From Bacillota bacterium (GTDB lineage: Bacteria > Bacillota > Clostridia > Christensenellales > SZUA-584), in assembly GCA_023396555.1 (NCBI GenBank), contig JAEWWC010000276.1:1-14401 (forward strand): a stretch of DNA of 14,401 bases, in the 5' to 3' direction. Within the stretch, counting starts at the first letter, position 1. Every line of letters begins with the position of its first letter. The position numbers and the translations under genes are program-made. Shown piece after piece: positions 13,148-14,401 of the stretch. The notes below the pieces were generated by a model that made no database searches, was not told the origin of the DNA, and saw only the letters and a list, made by a program, of their open reading frames with translations.

Positions 13148-13340
13148 CCGTTAGAAAATATTGATTAAGTTAAAGGGGCTACCTGCCTCTCTATTACACG
13201 AGCCCTGAGATCATTACCGCATTACCGAATACTGCAATACGGTCTGTCCTGATCAGAAGCCTCAAGTTATACGCTTCTACTCAGCAGTCACTCACAAAAC
13301 AAACTTTTACCCCTAAAAACATCTTAAAAAATGATAAACC
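13148..13340 (-). other. Gene-free stretch with three tiled hairpins; possible small RNA or leader
   Basis: No coding frame, tRNA or known riboswitch is recognisable here. Three hairpins follow one another almost without gaps: AGAAGC/GCTTCT (13255-13260 with 13273-13278); a two-part hairpin with outer GATCA/TGATC (13209-13213 with 13250-13254) and inner CCGTATT/AATGCGG (13217-13223 with 13236-13242); and GGGCT/AGCCC (13176-13180 with 13201-13205). One pair of the inner stem is a G-T wobble read on the minus strand but a C-A mismatch on the plus strand, favouring a minus-strand RNA. I see no good promoter just upstream of the hairpins, so transcription is unproven. The right end (about 13280-13340) is AT-rich and featureless. 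Confidence 0.35.
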
Positions 13341-13363
13341 AAAAACACCCTTTGCCGGGCGTT
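13339..13363 (-). terminator. Intrinsic terminator after divIVA
   Basis: Eighteen bases after the divIVA stop the minus strand reads AACGCCC, a six-base loop, then GGGTGTT followed by more T: a 7-bp stem with one G-T pair running into TTTTT (arms 13357-13363 and 13344-13350). It is the clearest intrinsic terminator in the window and ends the upstream divIVA transcription unit. Confidence 0.85.
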
Positions 13364-13380
13364 CAGGCAGAAACGGCATA

Positions 13381-14361
13381 TCAGTCGATGATTTCGTCAA
13401 TCAGCGTCTTTAAGTCTTCTTTTTCCTTGGGGTCCTTGAACGATAACGAATAATCGTCCGGTTTATCATCGTTCTCGTATATCCAAGAATAATCGTCATA
13501 CTTGGGCTTATAATCGCCGATACTTTTTGGAGCTGCCTTAGGAGTTTCAGCTGGCATCTCAACCGGTCTTTCCTGCTGCGGCTGAATAGCTGCCTCTACA
13601 GTTTGCTCTTTTTCGCCTGGAACGGCCCTGTAATCGCCCGATTCCAATGCACCAAGCATCTTGTTGATCTCGTAAAGCTCCATAAACCCTTCTGAATCAT
13701 CCGCCGCTTCTGTCGGCGGTTCATCGTCTGCCGACGGCAGTAAAGCGTTTTCCGGAATCACAAAAGCCGGCCCAGCTTCAGGCGCAGGCTCTGTATTGTC
13801 TGGCAGACTCAGGCCGGGCATGTCCTTCAAGCTCTGGGTAATGTCCTTATCGATACGATTCAATGCCTCGGTATTGATGCCGCCGCCAAATGGCGGTTCT
13901 TCCTGACCGAAATAGCTGCGGAACGTTTTTTCAAAGTGCGCCGCCTGGGCGTTCACCATATTGGCAAAACTCGTGGCAAATCCCTGGGCGCAGCCTTTAA
14001 GCTCCTGCAGCTTGGCCTCTGCGTCAGCCAGCTCCTTCGTAGCCTGCTCCGCCCGCTTGCGGGCTGTGCTCTCGGCGCTGCCGATCACCAGCTCGGCCTT
14101 GCGTGACGCGTCCCCTATAATGCGTTCAGCGGATTTCTGAGCGGAAACAAGCGTGTTCATAATGGTATCTTCAGCTTCCTTGACCTTCCGCGCCTGTTCT
14201 CTTAAAGTCGCCAGCTCGTTCTTCATCATCGCGTTTTCGTTTTGCAACTCTTTGAACTCATCGATGATCTGATCCAGGAACTTATCGACTTCATCCTCAT
14301 CGTATCCTTTAAAGGAACGCTTAAATGTTTTTTCCAGTATATCCTTAACCGTTAAAGGCAC
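13381..14361 (-). CDS. divIVA: DivIVA-family cell-division / polarity protein with long acidic C-terminal tail
   Basis: DivIVA binds curved membrane at poles and septa and recruits division or growth proteins. The 326-residue protein starts MPLTVKDILEKTFKRSFKGYDEDEVDKFLDQ in sequence with B. subtilis DivIVA, keeping Phe17, the membrane-inserting residue, with Lys18 in place of Arg. A coiled coil follows (about 30-125), with runs of A/E/K/Q heptads. Residues about 150-326 form a long low-complexity tail rich in Pro, Glu and Asp, with a repeated DDYS near the end and a short charged helix (KEKEDLKTLIDEIID) at the C-terminus. B. subtilis DivIVA has about 164 residues, so the tail doubles the size. 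Start is GTG 14361-14359, seven bases after AAAGGGG. In many Bacillota divIVA follows sepF-ylmG-ylmH; those genes would lie beyond the right edge. Tail function unknown. Confidence 0.93.
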   Translation of the reverse strand: MPLTVKDILEKTFKRSFKGYDEDEVDKFLDQIIDEFKELQNENAMMKNELATLREQARKVKEAEDTIMNTLVSAQKSAERIIGDASRKAELVIGSAESTARKRAEQATKELADAEAKLQELKGCAQGFATSFANMVNAQAAHFEKTFRSYFGQEEPPFGGGINTEALNRIDKDITQSLKDMPGLSLPDNTEPAPEAGPAFVIPENALLPSADDEPPTEAADDSEGFMELYEINKMLGALESGDYRAVPGEKEQTVEAAIQPQQERPVEMPAETPKAAPKSIGDYKPKYDDYSWIYENDDKPDDYSLSFKDPKEKEDLKTLIDEIID

Positions 14362-14401
14362 GCTTATACCCCTTTCCCACTTTTTCGCAGATCAATAGCT
14401 T

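Noticed and set aside
13122..13150. Plus-strand TTGACA at 13122-13127 considered as a divergent promoter.
   Set aside because: No acceptable -10 lies 16-18 bases on, and there is no plus-strand gene downstream.
13043..13380. Known riboswitch, T-box or 6S RNA in the gap before the glycosyltransferase.
   Set aside because: None of the conserved sequence blocks of these classes that I can recall is present; only unclassified hairpins are seen.
14362..14401. Open frame reading IDLRKSGKGV then TAA just before divIVA, considered as the tail of an upstream gene such as ylmH.
   Set aside because: Only about 12 codons are in the window, too few to recognise; ylmH is expected here from synteny in Bacillota but cannot be shown.

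Overview
The window looks like a chromosomal core region of an uncultured or little-studied member of the Clostridia (Bacillota). The evidence is the gene order rpsB-tsf / pyrH-frr-uppS-cdsA-dxr-rseP-ispG-polC, the Gram-positive replicative polymerase PolC, DivIVA, a short EF-Ts of 215 residues, strong GGAGG-type ribosome binding sites and sigma-A-like promoters. By eye (not computed) the base composition is moderately GC-rich in the housekeeping genes and more AT-rich between about 10.7 and 13.4 kb. All supported genes lie on the minus strand, so transcription runs from the right edge to the left edge.

Layout in transcription order. At the right end, divIVA (13381-14361, GTG start) is followed by a clear intrinsic terminator and about 240 bases without a gene; this stretch holds three tiled hairpins and a perfect 16-bp palindrome just upstream of the next promoter. 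Next come a GT4-type glycosyltransferase (11864-13042) and a multi-pass LPG-synthase/flippase-like membrane protein (10690-11739). Each has its own promoter; together they may form a glycolipid or envelope module. A low-affinity phosphate transporter (pit) and its DUF47/PhoU-like partner form a two-gene operon (8914-10545) ending in a hairpin.

The rpsB-tsf operon follows. It has a near-consensus promoter (8811-8839), a folded leader of about 65 nt that may be an S2 autoregulatory site, and a terminator after tsf. The last block is a long, tightly packed operon: pyrH (UMP kinase), frr (ribosome recycling), a 66-residue stand-alone PASTA-like protein, uppS and cdsA (undecaprenyl-PP and CDP-diacylglycerol), dxr and ispG (MEP isoprenoid pathway) flanking the site-2 protease rseP, and the 5' part of polC, which is cut by the window edge. 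The MEP enzymes supply isoprenoid precursors for UppS, and UppS and CdsA feed cell-wall and membrane lipid synthesis, so the block joins translation, envelope lipid supply and replication.

I found no defence system, mobile element, CRISPR array, tRNA or rRNA. The points most worth a second look are the stand-alone PASTA protein translationally coupled to frr, a DXR with several altered active-site positions, an extra cysteine cluster in IspG, the rpsB leader, and the structured intergenic region and palindrome upstream of the glycosyltransferase. Four genes of the long operon start with TTG and divIVA starts with GTG, so automatic start calls here need care.
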